The position numbers were made by a program, and so were the translations under genes. Positions 12,167-22,995 of a stretch of DNA of 64,000 nucleotides are shown here, piece by piece. This DNA is from Xanthostigma xanthostigma (Eukaryota > Arthropoda > Insecta > Raphidioptera > Raphidiidae). A model generated the notes under the pieces. It was not told the origin of the DNA. It worked only from the letters and a program-made list of their open reading frames with translations, and ran no database searches. Position 1 is the stretch's first letter, and every line of letters begins with the position of its first letter. The stretch is taken from contig OY754476.1 in NCBI GenBank assembly GCA_963575645.1, forward strand, positions 62,001 through 126,000, in the 5' to 3' direction.

Positions 12167-12578
12167 GTTGTGTGGTTTAAAGCACACTCGTTTTTTTTTT
12201 TGTTTTGTTGATCGCCTGACTTATTTCATTGGCCAGAAATTACAGATTTGATGCAAAACTAAATCGCCCGTGTTGAGAAAAGATCAATTTTGACATTCCG
12301 CTATTTGAGCATTGTATGCGTTGTTCTGGTAGGTTCCAAATAAATCGAAGAATGCTTGTAAACCGTTGACCTCTTATATTGTAAACATTCAGATCTCAAG
12401 ATATTATTTTAATGTTGTGAGCAAACGACGCAACACTGAGGCACGTTTTTCCAAGAATAAATGCATTGAACTTAAAAGCATGTTCCGTAACGGCTTTTTT
12501 TTTGGGCACTTAACAAGTTTATAAGCCCGTTATCGGAGCCGAAAAGAATTCAGTTTTGTTTTTTCAAAAAAAACAGTT

Positions 12579-12959
12579 GTGTGGTTTTAAGAAACCACGA
12601 CGCAAGTGAAACTTTTATTGGATTGTAGGCGTTGGATTGTAAACACTTATCCATCACGATTAATTATAAACAACAATATTCACATGAATACACGAATAAA
12701 AACATGTAAACACTGTACAGCACTTGCCCGCATGACAGACTGACTATGTGTTATACATACTACACGGTCAGCTGATGCTAACCATGGGCGCCGCCATATT
12801 GGCCTTGGCTGCTCTACCGAGCGCCTACTCCGAACGCCTTTCACTTTGCGCCTACTTCGAACGCCTTTCACTTTACCCCTACTCCGCGGCCGCCTGTAAT
12901 GCGACATGCAACAGACGGCCAGAAAAATTCGGGGCGATAGAATAAAAATTTCACTTTAA
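12579..12959 (+). mobile_element. AAGTGAAACTTTTATT MITE, copy 1
   Basis: The element holds inverted ends (AAGTGAAACTTTTATT near 12606; AATAAAAATTTCACTT near 12940). The same sequence lies in direct orientation at 24724-25056 at roughly 90-95% identity by eye. This copy contains a tandem duplication of a unit of about 28 bp (CGCCTACTCCGAACGCCTTT, about 12820-12885) that is shorter in the other copy. The interior is GC-rich and includes GGGCGCCGCCATATTGG. Confidence 0.7.
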
Positions 12960-13585
12960 TAACTAAAAAAATCTTTTCGGTTTAAAGTAGAACTTATTAG
13001 AAGTAGTTCATTTGGACTATACGATTACACTGCTAGCAGAATCACGTTATATTTTTTACATTTTTGGATAATATTAGATTTTTATCTAATTCAGTATACT
13101 TACAGAGAATATTAAGCTTACTGAACTATGATAAACTTAACCCCCGTGAACAAAATCAGTTCTAGTCTCAGAGATAGAGGGAGTTAAAAAGGACTCGAAA
13201 TGATTTATGTAAATATAGAAATTCCATGCGCTATAATAATATCGTACTTTGTACAGCGAAGCTTGTAAAAAAAAAAAACAACGCTCTGAGATCAGCATAA
13301 ATATATTTTACTTACTTTAGTTATAAAAATATATAATTATACACCTTTTTGTAGTCTCATGAAATATCAGAGTAATTATATCAAAATAGTTAAAAAACGA
13401 AAACAATACTATTCCTGACGCATAAAGAAAAAAAATATTTATAAATATAGACCGTACAATGTTCCGTTGTTCCATAGCTACTTAATAAATTTTTGTTCTA
13501 TTATATGTGACTAAATTATTATCCTTCAAAGCATTGACTGCAATGGGCTAACCGAGAGATTGTTTGATGCATATATTTATATGAT

Positions 13586-13914
13586 ACTAGAGGTTCCGCC
13601 CGGTTTCACCCGGGTGCAAAAAACGAATGGGGGGGAAAGACAGGAGTACGCACGTTCATCTTAGTTTACCGAGATGAATGTTGTGTCCAAATTTCATGAT
13701 GATCGGAGTTACCGTTCAAAAGTTTTTGTCGGACGGACAAATTTTTAGTCATAGCGTGATATTATATAGCCTATAACCTTCCTTGATAAATGGATTATCC
13801 AACAATAAAAACAATTTTAATTCGAACCCATAGTTCCTGAGATTAGCGCGTTCAACCAAACAAACAAACAAACTCTTTAGCTTTATATATTATCAAGTAT
13901 AGATTAAATTTTAT
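13586..13914 (+). repeat. Lepidopteran dispersed repeat with retroposon-like tail, copy 1
   Basis: It runs from ACTAGAGGTTCCGCCCGGTT to CTTTATATATTATCAAGTATAGAT, with the landmark GAGATTAGCGCGTTCAA and a CAAA-rich stretch before the end. Related copies are at 19867-20450 (+) and 31282-31590 (-). I recall these landmarks as a very abundant repeat of moth genomes with a non-LTR-like (possibly RTE) 3' tail. The class assignment is inference. Confidence 0.6.
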
Positions 13915-14211
13915 AACATCAATTGATATTCGGGAATAAATAAATAATAAAAAAAAAATGAAAATTACTCATATACCTGGAAAAAAAAATGAAAAGTTGA
14001 GAAAGATTTCTAGTAGAACAAATTTATATATTTGTAGGTATATAAAAATCTATTGCTCTTCGTGTTCCCTTTAAACTTTGAAATGCTCATTGAATTCAGT
14101 TTTTTTTTAACTTTTACTCGTAGGTCTAACAATATATAGTAATTTGAAAAACACAACATTTCTTTCATTTACACTACAATAAAAAAAAAGTTATTTAAAA
14201 CAAAAATAAAA

Positions 14212-14405
14212 TCCGATTGCACAAAAATGAAACTAATAATTAATAAAAAGAAAAAACAAACCGAAAAACCTCAACACACGGCAGGTGAGGATACATTCAA
14301 AAATAAAAGAAAGAGACGAATACGTCCCCACCTTCTGCATGTTGACGTTTTTCGGCTTGTTTTCTTTTTAGTTATTTGTTAGTTCCATTTTTGTGCAGTC
14401 GGGTT
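14212..14405. repeat. Imperfect foldback of about 190 bp
   Basis: The arm 14212-14290 (GATTGCACAAAAATGAAACT...) pairs with 14327-14405 (...AGTTCCATTTTTGTGCAGTC), with scattered mismatches and a loop of about 36 bp. It lies about 300 bp downstream of the CUPID gene stop, perhaps inside its 3' UTR, where a transcript would form a long hairpin. Confidence 0.6.
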
Positions 14406-14720
14406 TCTTTTTTTTTAATAATGAATTTATATTTTAATCTTTTTAATTAGTCATTCTTACGCATTCAAGTTTTTTCTTAAAAAAAAAAAATAATTTTTGT
14501 AGTCAAAAGTCTACTCGGTTTGAGTCAGTGTCTTTAATAAATTAAATCCTCAAAAATTTAAACGCAGGGTTAATTATCAAAATATTCAACCTTTAAACGT
14601 ATCAGTGTCGGGAGAGGTCCCAGGGATTAAACCATAATGCATTCGTAATGATGAAAGTCCCCCATGAATATATATTATATATATATAAAAAAAATTAAAT
14701 CAAAATGGCCGTTTGACAAA

Positions 14721-17700
14721 TTAGACGAGTGTTGCTGCAGATGGTGAAGAAATGCTTTTCTTAACGAGCGCGTGTCCTTGTTTATTATACTGTACAATAT
14801 TATGTTGGTGGGGTACGGATTGTTGATTTATTTCTTCTTTACTTTCTGTTTGGTCATACCACAACACCCCGCTGTGATTATTATCAGTCGTAAAATTCAC
14901 CTCTGCTTTGGTATAATTGTTATTTGAGTATTTACAAGGCTGACACGTCATCGGCAGTAACGGTTGATAAACGCCTTTTTGAAACACCGCATGTCCTTGA
15001 TTTGTCGATCCGTCCGATTCGCTCTGCTCCGTCACGATGCCCTGTCGTTGACCGTTTTGCATCTCGGCTTCGGGTGCCGTCGTATATATAGTGCCGACTC
15101 TATCGGCCGCATCGCTTTTAATGTTTTTAGATTCGCCTTGCCGGTTTCGAAATTTCGTCGAGTACTTATAAAAATCAGACATTTCAAAAGGTTTAGTTAC
15201 TTCTCGGTAAGGTTTCCATTGGCCCGGTTGAACGACCGTGCAATTTTTCGGCGACTGCACCGATACACTCTCTGCGAAGTGTGTAGTTTCGGCAGGAATT
15301 TCCAGAGGCGTCATCGTACTGTGAACGACAGGACGTCGACTTGGCGGGGTGTCTGTTTGAAAAGCACACTGTTGTGGCTGAGGCGAATGTCTAATGGGCG
15401 GAGTTACTTGTCTTTGCTGTTGATTATGCGGAGGCAAAACGTTCGACCGGTTTGCCTGCAAATGTGCATGTTCAACCGTAGGAGACTGTGAATCACTTTG
15501 TTGCGCATCCAGCGATGTTTCATACCATTTTTTTTGTTTATATTTTCTACCCGTCGTAATCGTAGTCGATCTCTCGCGACAGCAAGATACCGAATCGTCG
15601 TTTTTTACAACACCGACACTACCCATCGATTGTGCCCTGACCAAATGCCAATTCTCAACCGATTCTGCCGAACCCGGATCGGTATCTTGTGTCGCCGAAG
15701 ACGCCGCGTGCTGCATAGAAAAATCTACCCTGTGTACGTCTTGATTGTCTACAATCGTTCGAGCATTTCTTTGTACCATTGAAGTTGTTTCCATTGCGGG
15801 AGGCGAACTCCATTTGTGCTGAAGCGGTCTAACTTTTGATCGGTCCAAGCTTCCAAAACGCTTGTCTCTTTGCCAGTGGTTTTCCTCAACCGAACACCAA
15901 ATTGTCTCGCCTGTGTCTAAACTCATCCAGTAGCCGCCTAACCCGCCGTCATATTGTTGATGAGGTGCCAACTGCAGGTGTGTGTTTGAAACTAGTGAAC
16001 AACTACTATCATTGTTTGATCCACTCGTTCTAAAACAAACAACAAACGGTCTTCAACAAGGTCTTTTTGACGTGATAACGTCTTATAAAGTGATGAAACA
16101 CCGGCTGCATGCACGAAAAAGTGTAACGTTCCGAATAGTGTAACTCATAAAAGTATGCAATTTTTCATCAATGTTTCTTTATGACGTTATCACGTAAAAC
16201 TATCGTCCGTAAACCGACTTTACAGTCAACCATTTTTTTTTTTTAATTGCAATAAACACAACGGAACAGAAAGTTCCAACAGTGAACAAAAAAAAAAACA
16301 AAACAAAATAAATAATCCCACTTGAAATAAAGACAATCAAAGTAAATGATTCATTAATTGTTTTAAGAATAGCTACGATATCATACCTCTCCAGTCGATC
16401 CTGAAGTATGTAATTTGGTCCGGTCGAGTGTCTGGAATGTTCTGATTGACCGGAATGTTTATCTTCTCCATTAAGATCATAGTCGACGGGTGGACGAGGC
16501 TTTTTCTTATATCTGGCATAAGCATGATGTATCCCAGAACCGTGATGGTAATGCGAAAACGGTAGTGTCTGAATTTGATGTGGCATATTATGTGACGAGC
16601 TCGATATATTTTGAGTGGACAGTAAAAACCCAAGGCGTTCGTCTAATTCACTCAAACGCCGCTGACTTTGTTGATACACTAGACGATTTTTTCGACGAAC
16701 CGCCTTAAGGAAAATATAAAAATTATTTTATACTCTTAAATGCGGATTACATTGGACGAATTTATTCATTACTTGTCAGCGATCAAAGTCGTGCGCGACT
16801 GAGCGTGTAGCAGCCAGTTCGATTACACAATAGAGCTGTAACAAACCGTATGTATTCGTTACTGAGTAACGGGTACATCGTCTGACTCGAAGTAACGAAT
16901 CGTTACTTACAAATTCATTTCGTTACTCGCATTTGTCGTATCCATGTCAGTTCGATTCGTTTGATACGGTTATACGAACACAATGTGTTCTACTTATATA
17001 AGTATTCATAAAGTACGAAGTCATGACTCATGTCGTATCACGTATGCGACGCGCTTTGGTGCGAAGCTACATGCTTATTGCTTGATGCTGTTAAGTACAC
17101 TATTGTATGTCGTATCAAAAACACCGAGTAACGTAACGATACGAAAGTAGCGGGTACTGGTTCTTTAAGTAACGAATACATACGGGTACACAATTTCTCG
17201 TTACTTTTACAGCTCTATTACACAATGCTTTTAATTCTCTCACTTGCGTACATGAACAAGAAACTGCCGTTGTTAATTGAATGTTAATGATTTCATAATT
17301 GCGATATTACTATTTCATTTGTTGTGTTTATTATTAACGTAATAACTTAGTTTTCTGTTTTTTTTTTTATATAGTTTTAATTTTGAAATAGGGGGACAGC
17401 GTGGTGTAATGGTCAGCGTGCTGGCCTTTGGATCGCACTGTCGTGGGTTCGAATCCCACCTCTGCTCATGGATATTTTGTGTTTGTCGTTTAGACCCAGC
17501 TTTGAAATTTAATTATACTGGCCAGATACTAAGAGGTAGTGCCACCCCCCCCAAGTGATATTCTCTTGTATATTATGTGCATATGCTCTATATATGTGGA
17601 TATATACAATTGGATATACCCTTTAAAAAAAAAAAAAAAAAAATTTGAAATAATGAAGTGGAATAGCAATAACATTACTGATTTTTTTTAAATTGTATGA

Positions 17701-18935
17701 ACAGTATTCATTACATTTTTTTCCAACTCCTGGCGTAATAAGTGAGAAATAATAACAACTCCCACACAAACTAGACCCTGACATCTTGACTAGCCACTGG
17801 TCGCTTACGCATACGGCGATTATACAAAGCGGTTTCACTCACTAGAATTAGATAGTAAAATAGCCAGCGAGTAGAGACAAAATTAGGCCGGTCATCGAGT
17901 TCATTCATGGACGAGCAGCGAGTATTCAACATGCAACGAGTAGGCGACTCGGCCTATTACATTGAGCGAGTTCGGTAGCAGCGAATAAACTCGACAGCGA
18001 GTAGTGAGTAAATTTGTTCAATGTAATTCATGTCTAAAATTATTCAAGACACCGGTCATAACTTACTTTACTAGCCGTTCCATTATTAGCTAAACCCAAT
18101 GCAGCTTCCGATATTCCGGCTTGGACTTGTCGTTCTAGTTCTAAAGCAGCTACCGATTCCACCTAAAACGGTTATAAAAATAGAATTTTGAGCATGTCAA
18201 AACAGCAGCAGGGATTTTGTTTTACATAATGCAAAAGGCAGTTACATTATATAAAGTAAACACTTACTTCACTAGGAGCCTTAAGTTTATTTATAAGATT
18301 TTGCGGATATGCGAAAGTCGTGCCGATACGTCTTCTAAAAGCTGGTAAAGGTTCGCCAGGTTCTAATGGCACTTCTGACGGCATTGATCCGGTTAATTCA
18401 GCCTCTTGAATGCACAAACGTCGTAATTCTTCATTGCGTTCGCCCAACAGTTCTTCTAACGTCTTTTTCCTCGCTAGTAAAACTGACATTCGAGTCTGGC
18501 TCTGTTCGTCAGCCGTCCATCGTTTCACACTGACCGCATCCTCTGTGCACAAAACTAAATTACTTACATTAGATATTTCCGATATAACCATACGTATGCT
18601 ATTTTATTTTTTTAACTAAATAATGCGAATCACATACCCATTGTGCATAAAAAGATTATCAGTCATCAATGGCACCGAACCTCAAGTCAAACACAAAATA
18701 TTGTAAAAACGAATATATCACCAAAGAGAATTGTATTTAAGATTATCGGAAAACTAATGTTAAAAAATCAAAACAAAAATAAAATTAAAAATTCTCAAGT
18801 TAAATGCTACATTTTGTACAAATGTCAAAATATTCGCCAATAGAATAATGAATATACAGAGAGATGGAATATACCCGATAGAGATAAGTGGTAACGAGTC
18901 CACAGATCTGGTGAGTCAATAGGAACGTCCCTTCT
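14721..18935 (-). CDS. CUPID-domain cytohesin adaptor, FRMD4/INAVA/CCDC120-like (5' partial)
   Basis: Minus-strand exons in order: 18935-18875, 18542-18268, 18162-18067, 16703-16387 and 16029-14721 (stop TAA). All junctions keep phase. Exon 2 encodes the CUPID (DUF3338) core: LLARKKTLEELLGERNEEL, RRLCIQEAELTGSMPSEVPL, EPGEPLPAFRRRIGTTF. Exons 3 and 4 continue it with coiled-coil-like sequence (ALELERQVQAGISEAAL; QQSQRRLSELDERL). The last exon is a long, low-complexity tail of over 430 residues, rich in Q, S and T, with SDFYKYSTKFR and a C-terminus ATLV that could be a PDZ ligand. The vertebrate relatives and fly stepping stone bind cytohesin Arf-GEFs through coiled coils and place them at membranes. 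That this is the stepping stone orthologue is likely but inferred. The first visible exon starts in phase 0, so the start codon lies further upstream. Introns hold a MITE, a hAT element and a SINE. Confidence 0.82.
16065..16238 (+). mobile_element. GACGTGATAACGTC MITE, copy 1
   Basis: It begins TTTTTGACGTGATAACGTCT and ends GTAAACCGACTTTACAGTCAACC, with the shared landmarks AACACCGGCTGCATGCACGA and TTACGTGATAACGT (inverted). Further copies are at 38475-38630, 38631-38831, 46428-46673 and 63908-64000. It sits in the last intron of the CUPID-domain gene. Confidence 0.75.
16831..17217. mobile_element. hAT-like non-autonomous element with 8-bp TSD
   Basis: The 387-bp element begins TAGAGCTGTAA and ends TTACAGCTCTA, with imperfect similarity continuing inwards (GTATGTATTCGTTACT against AGTAACGAATACATAC). 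It is flanked on both sides by TTACACAA (16823-16830 and 17218-17225). The 8-bp duplication and the TAGAG ends are typical of the hAT superfamily. Many GTAACGA/TCGTTAC motifs fill the interior, as expected of subterminal transposase-binding sites. No transposase ORF is present. Confidence 0.88.
17391..17643 (+). mobile_element. tRNA-derived SINE with poly(A) tail and TSD
   Basis: The head (about 17391-17467) is tRNA-like: A-box-like GTGGTGTAATGGTCAGCG and a B box GGGTTCGAATCCC. The cloverleaf is imperfect in the acceptor and anticodon stems, so this is not a working tRNA gene. A body of about 155 bp and a run of A bases follow. TTTGAAATA flanks the unit at 17382-17390 and 17644-17652, showing insertion by target-primed retrotransposition. 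The head most resembles tRNA-Gln in its D arm, but the source is uncertain. It lies in an intron of the CUPID-domain gene. Confidence 0.9.
17855..18010 (+). repeat. Scattered CAGCGAGTA motif repeats
   Basis: The motif CAGCGAGTA, or close forms of it, occurs four times near 17858, 17907, 17936 and 17990 in an otherwise unremarkable intron segment. It may be a degraded transposon with subterminal motifs. No ends were resolved. Confidence 0.3.
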
Positions 18936-18952
18936 CTGTAAAAAAATCATAT

Positions 18953-19510
18953 ACTTTTATTCTATACTGAGCATAGGAATAAAATCACAATCGAACTATT
19001 AGGGTGCAAACCGTGCAAACTAGGGTTACCAGATTGGCGGGACTTGGCTGGATTGTCCAGTGTCCCGGTTTTAGGCAAAATGTCTAGCTAAAAATAAAAA
19101 ACATGCACCGCCAGATTAAACTTTGAAGAAAACTGTACTAATTTTAAATCTTTTCTAAATACAGAGAAAGGTTCTAAAATGATAAAGGCGCCTAAGGGAA
19201 ATACTAAATATATGTAGCAAAAAAGTGACTTGAAAGGTACCATTGACTGTTAGATTAAGTTACCTCTGTTTTTGTACCAATTTCAGCTGTTCATATTTTC
19301 GTTTTTCTTATAAGAATAATACCAAAGTAAGTACATATTACTTAATTATATGTCGTGTTTCGGTTGATTAATGCAGATTTTTATTTTGTCCAGCCTAAAA
19401 TCCTTTGGTCCAGATATTTTAGTATATAGTGCAAACATATTATACTTCTGTCTTTTTTTCGCCGTAAGCACTGGCGTATCCAGGAGGGCAAAACAAGCAC
19501 GCTGACTAGG
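18953..19510 (+). mobile_element. Dispersed repeat interrupted by a nested insertion
   Basis: Outer sequence 18953-19011 plus 19429-19510 reappears uninterrupted and inverted at about 43345-43480. Between them lies an insert (19012 or 19021 to 19428) bordered by GTGCAAAC at 19004-19011, again at 19013-19020, and at 19429-19436. The 8-bp duplication suggests a hAT-type insertion. The insert starts near TAGGGTTACCAGATTGGCGG. Confidence 0.65.
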
Positions 19511-19866
19511 GGGTTAATCTCCTTAGTTAAAAGTAGTGTTGGGCATAATCGATATATTTCAATAATCGAAATAATCGGTTTTTATAATCGAATGATTATT
19601 CGAATTATCGATTATGAATGATGCGCACCGCGTCACTGCATTATTCAACTATAAGTTAACCTTAACAGTTAACACTAAGTACAACAAAGTATGTACAATC
19701 GAAACATCCCCACTCTCCAGTGCTAGCAAAGACTTCCCATCCCAGTGCATGTAGATGCAGAAGCCAGAAACCGAATGATAATATCGATATATCACAATAT
19801 AATCGACAGTCGACATAGCATATAGTACTGTGTCGGGATTAATATTCATTTCATATTTTACAATCG

Positions 19867-20450
19867 ACTAGCGGTCCCGTAGGTTTCACCCGGGTGTAAA
19901 AGAACGAATGGGGAAGGGAGGAACATGAGTACACACATTCATCTTACTTTACCGAGATGAATGTTGTGTCCAAATTTCATGATGATTGGAGTTACCGTTC
20001 AAAAGTTTTTGTCGATAAAAAGCAGTACCTATTTATACTTTTTTTAACTAAGGATTTTTTTTTAATTAATTAAATAAAATTAAAATAAATATAAATGTAA
20101 GCCTTAGAAGAAAGCAATGTAGAAAATAAAAAAAAAAATAAAAATGTATTCGCCCAACGTAGGGCTCGAACCCACGACACTGATATTGATAGTCGTGTGC
20201 TCTACCGATTGAGCTAGCCGGCGTTGTATTCTGACAACGCTAATATGAGTATATTTAGTTAGTGCATTTAACATTTTTCATTAATGCTCCGCTCCTAATG
20301 ATCGCAGCCTGATTTTATATAGCCTATAGCCTTCCTCGATAAATGGGCTATCCAACAAAAAAAATTTTTTTCAATTTGAACCAGTAGTTCCTGAGATTAG
20401 CGCGTTCAAACAAGCAAACAAACTCTTCAGCTTTATATATTAGTATAAAG
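19867..20450 (+). repeat. Lepidopteran dispersed repeat, copy 2, with internal antisense tRNA-like segment
   Basis: It has the same 5' end (ACTAGCGGTCCCGTAGGTTT) and 3' tail (GAGATTAGCGCGTTCAAACA ... TTAGTATAAAG) as the copy at 13586. Its middle is longer and carries an A-rich stretch and a tRNA-Lys-like sequence on the opposite strand at 20151-20224. Confidence 0.65.
20151..20224 (-). pseudogene. tRNA-Lys-like sequence (not a functional tRNA)
   Basis: Read on the minus strand it has the D arm TAGCTCAATCGGTAGAGC, the T arm GTGGGTTCGAGCCCTAC and the end GTTGGGCG, matching animal tRNA-Lys(CUU) at most positions. The anticodon arm is broken: stem CACGA/TATCA does not pair, and the loop would read ATC. 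Acceptor positions 1 and 2 also do not pair. It is embedded antisense in a dispersed repeat, so it is a captured or SINE-derived relic. Confidence 0.75.
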
Positions 20451-20679
20451 AAAAAATTGAACCGACTTCAAAAAATATGCACTAAAAAGTAAAAAACAAT
20501 AATTATTGTTATTTTTGGAGTCGGTGTCAGCCAAAATGAAATCTATTCTGAGAACTAGAGACATGTAAGATTTAAATTGCTACTTTCGAATTCCGATGAT
20601 AACACCAACTCCAATAATAACAAAAATTATTATTTTTTACTTTTTAGTGCATATTTTTTGAAGTCGGTTCAATTTTTTG
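20451..20679. mobile_element. Foldback MITE with TTGAACCGACTTC ends
   Basis: The arm from 20451 (AAAAAATTGAACCGACTTCA, AAAAATATGCACTAAAAAGT) is repeated inverted up to 20679, giving arms of about 70 bp around a centre of about 85 bp. These ends are a hallmark of an abundant lepidopteran TIR element. No ORF is present. Confidence 0.8.
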
Positions 20680-21190
20680 TTAAAAATATTTTATTTTAAG
20701 TGTCATTTCCTGTTACTATAAGCGGTGTGGATCTGAAATTTTTGGAAAATGTCGAAAATCAACTAAAAATGACAATTTTCCCAGCTACAGCCTTGTTTTT
20801 TTTAACAATTTTGAAAATCTCTCAGATCCAATTCCAATTGGGTAAGCTTATAGAAAATGACACGCTGAAGTCACCGAGCCAATTGGTAGCGCTGCAGTTA
20901 CCATGTCAAAAACAGCCTAAACTGTAATGGTTTGAAAAGTAAGTAGAATGGATTCAATTTTTTTTTTGCCTTTTTTATTACTTACAATACTAATACAGTT
21001 ATGAAGTCAATTTAGTTTCTGGGAACACTGTAACAATAAGTAAGATACAACGTACAATATTTACTATTAATATTCGATTGGAAAAAAGGACTAAATAATC
21101 TTCCAGACAATACAATATTTCTGTACTTTTTGATATCAAACATTTTAATGTACAGAAAAAAACTGAGTACGCAAATAAGTAATCACTCAT

Positions 21191-21589
21191 TTAACCCTTT
21201 TCCGACGGACCTGTAATTCATACTCTGGAGTTAGGCGGAGCACTACCGAACGAGAATGTGTGTGGTTAACACGTGCGGCCAGTCACGTAGGAAGTCTTAA
21301 GTTAAGACGAAACGTTGACAATAAAAATAAAAATATTTTACAGAATAAAGTTCCATTTCCCGTTATTATTTATTATCAAATTCACATAAGAGGAATGATA
21401 ACAACATAAAATATGAAGTTACTATTGTTGTTAAGGTGTTTGACACAAAGGATATGGCAGTGAGCGGAGTGCAGATCTCATATTATTCTCAACTCACACA
21501 TATACTTTTATAAAACACGATCCAATCGGTCGTTCCGCCTCCGTACTCGCATCGATGTGTTTCGTAGCGCCAAACAGGAAAAGGGTTAT
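21191..21589. mobile_element. Possible piggyBac-like non-autonomous element
   Basis: Left end TTAA|CCCTTTTCC (21191-21203) is mirrored by GGAAAAGGG|TTAT (21577-21589). CCCTTT ends at a TTAA target fit the piggyBac superfamily, with one changed base in the right TTAA. The interior of about 370 bp is moderately GC-rich and has no transposase frame. Confidence 0.5.
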
Positions 21590-22002
21590 TAAATATATAT
21601 ATCTATGATATGCAAGGTTATAGCGAATATTCGATTTTTATTTTAGGATGGTTTTTGTTTTGTGCTGTTTCTGTGTAACCCTGTGCTTCGCTGCTGTTCT
21701 GTTGACGTTCATTAATCATTATGACACAATTTTTTTCTTGATCGAACTTATTTGACCTTGAGCTCAGATTTTCCGAGATGCGGAAATTCACAGAGAAATT
21801 GAACAAATTATCGCGTATCAACAAATTCTTTCAACATTTTTCACATTTTGGGACTTTTTGTTCAAATTGACGTGCGTAATATCTGCGTTCGACATAATGA
21901 AAAATTCTATGTAAAGTAACAGAAAATAAAAATTATTTGCATTTATAATAACGTAAAACAAATGTTAAAATTTCCATAGATTAATTCAGTTCGTTATTGT
22001 AC

Positions 22003-22427
22003 AAAGGACCCCGCACGGAACATATGGGAATCGCCCCTCGGTTAAAATCTTCCATACTCGGAGATATTATCCAAAAATCGACGCTGATCAAAAGTCTCCA
22101 TGAGCACGAAGTCCGGAAATGCGATCCCGGGGAGTTATTATTATTTTGATTGCAATAATAGTATACTTTTATTGCAATCAAAATAGGGAAAATGAGCAAA
22201 TGCACCCGTCTCCTTGTGATATTCTATTATAGACATATCTACATCACATAGATATATCATATACAGTATATATGTCGCCGGGATATTGTCAAATCCGTGA
22301 TTTTGTAATTTCACTAGTGAAATTACAATATCACGATTGACAAAGAGTCGTGATATTATAATTTCACTAAGTGAAATTACAAAATCACGGATTTGACAAT
22401 TCCCATATGTTCCGTGCGGGGTCCTTT
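22003..22427. mobile_element. Foldback element with nested palindromes
   Basis: Perfect 28-bp inverted ends (AAAGGACCCCGCACGGAACA..., 22003-22030 and 22400-22427) enclose two more inverted repeats: TTTTGATTGCAATAA near 22141 with its mirror near 22171, and a perfect 30-bp pair at 22286-22315 and 22370-22399. That last pair in turn encloses a second, inexact one. It probably represents one foldback inserted in another. No ORF is present. Confidence 0.85.
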
Positions 22428-22698
22428 ACTAATCCAGCACTGATTAATCATATACGCCCAGCGATCTTCTGACGATTCTTGTTTCCTAACAATAACACTC
22501 ACTAGTTTGGAATAAAGGTATGATTCCGAATGCGACCGCAGACCGCAGGCGGCAGTACTGGTATCCATATTTTTCTATTAAATGCATTCGGAGCGCGGCG
22601 GCACTGTCGCCTGCCGTCGTAGCTTGCCGCGACTGCAGACCGCACCACTGCTCCTGAACCAGTAGTGTCGCCGACTGCAAAAGTGATAACACGTAAAA

Positions 22699-22784
22699 AT
22701 GAGTTTTTCGGGCGCCGACGAGGAAAAACTGATTAATTTGGTGGCTAAATATCCAGTTATTTATGACACAGACCACGCTATTTA
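22699..22784 (+). pseudogene. Truncated MADF-domain ORF of a Harbinger element
   Basis: ATG at 22699 opens a frame of about 28 codons ending in TAA. MSFSGADEEKLINLVAKYP followed by VIYD matches the first helix of MADF DNA-binding domains, the usual partner protein of PIF/Harbinger transposases. The rest of the domain is lost. Confidence 0.6.
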
Positions 22785-22995
22785 AACGGCAATAGCTTCT
22801 GAATATTTTTTCGTCACTTAACAAATGCTTTTTAATCAACATTGAATAACTTCCTTCATCTGGTCTATTTCTGAATAACGGCATCGTAAGCTTTCTTCTT
22901 TTTCCGGTATACAGTAACAAAAAGTCATCGTCGTCTTCCTCTTCCAACAAAAGGCTCAAAATAGTACCGGGAACGTCAAAATCGTCCGTCATCAT
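22770..22995 (-). pseudogene. Truncated Harbinger transposase N-terminus
   Basis: The frame begins MMTDDFDVPGTILSLLLEEE on the minus strand and carries RPDEGSYSMLIKKHLLSDEK and FRSYCRLN, the region ahead of the DDE nuclease in Harbinger and HARBI1-like proteins. Sequence after CRLN is unrelated, because the element is internally deleted. The open frame runs on to about 22486 without coding value. Confidence 0.65.

Larger units (their letters stand above)
9859..14720. other. Repeat-rich interval between the convergent TACC and CUPID-domain genes
   Basis: It holds the TACC 3' UTR and several mobile repeats listed separately (10191-10440, 11875-12166, 12579-12959, 13586-13914, 14212-14405). There is a possible orphan promoter or first exon near 11100-11300. 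No other coding exon was recognised. A small remnant of the pogo-like element found at 40741 appears near 10455-10510. Confidence 0.5.

Noticed and set aside
14964-15782. Two + strand frames of 175 and 94 codons
   Set aside because: They are antisense shadows of the long last exon of the CUPID-domain gene.
16373-16633. Minus frame of 86 codons overlapping the CUPID exon 4
   Set aside because: It is a shifted frame over a real exon (16387-16703).
17391-17467. tRNA gene
   Set aside because: The A and B boxes are good, but the acceptor and anticodon stems do not pair and it is the head of a SINE with poly(A) and target duplication.
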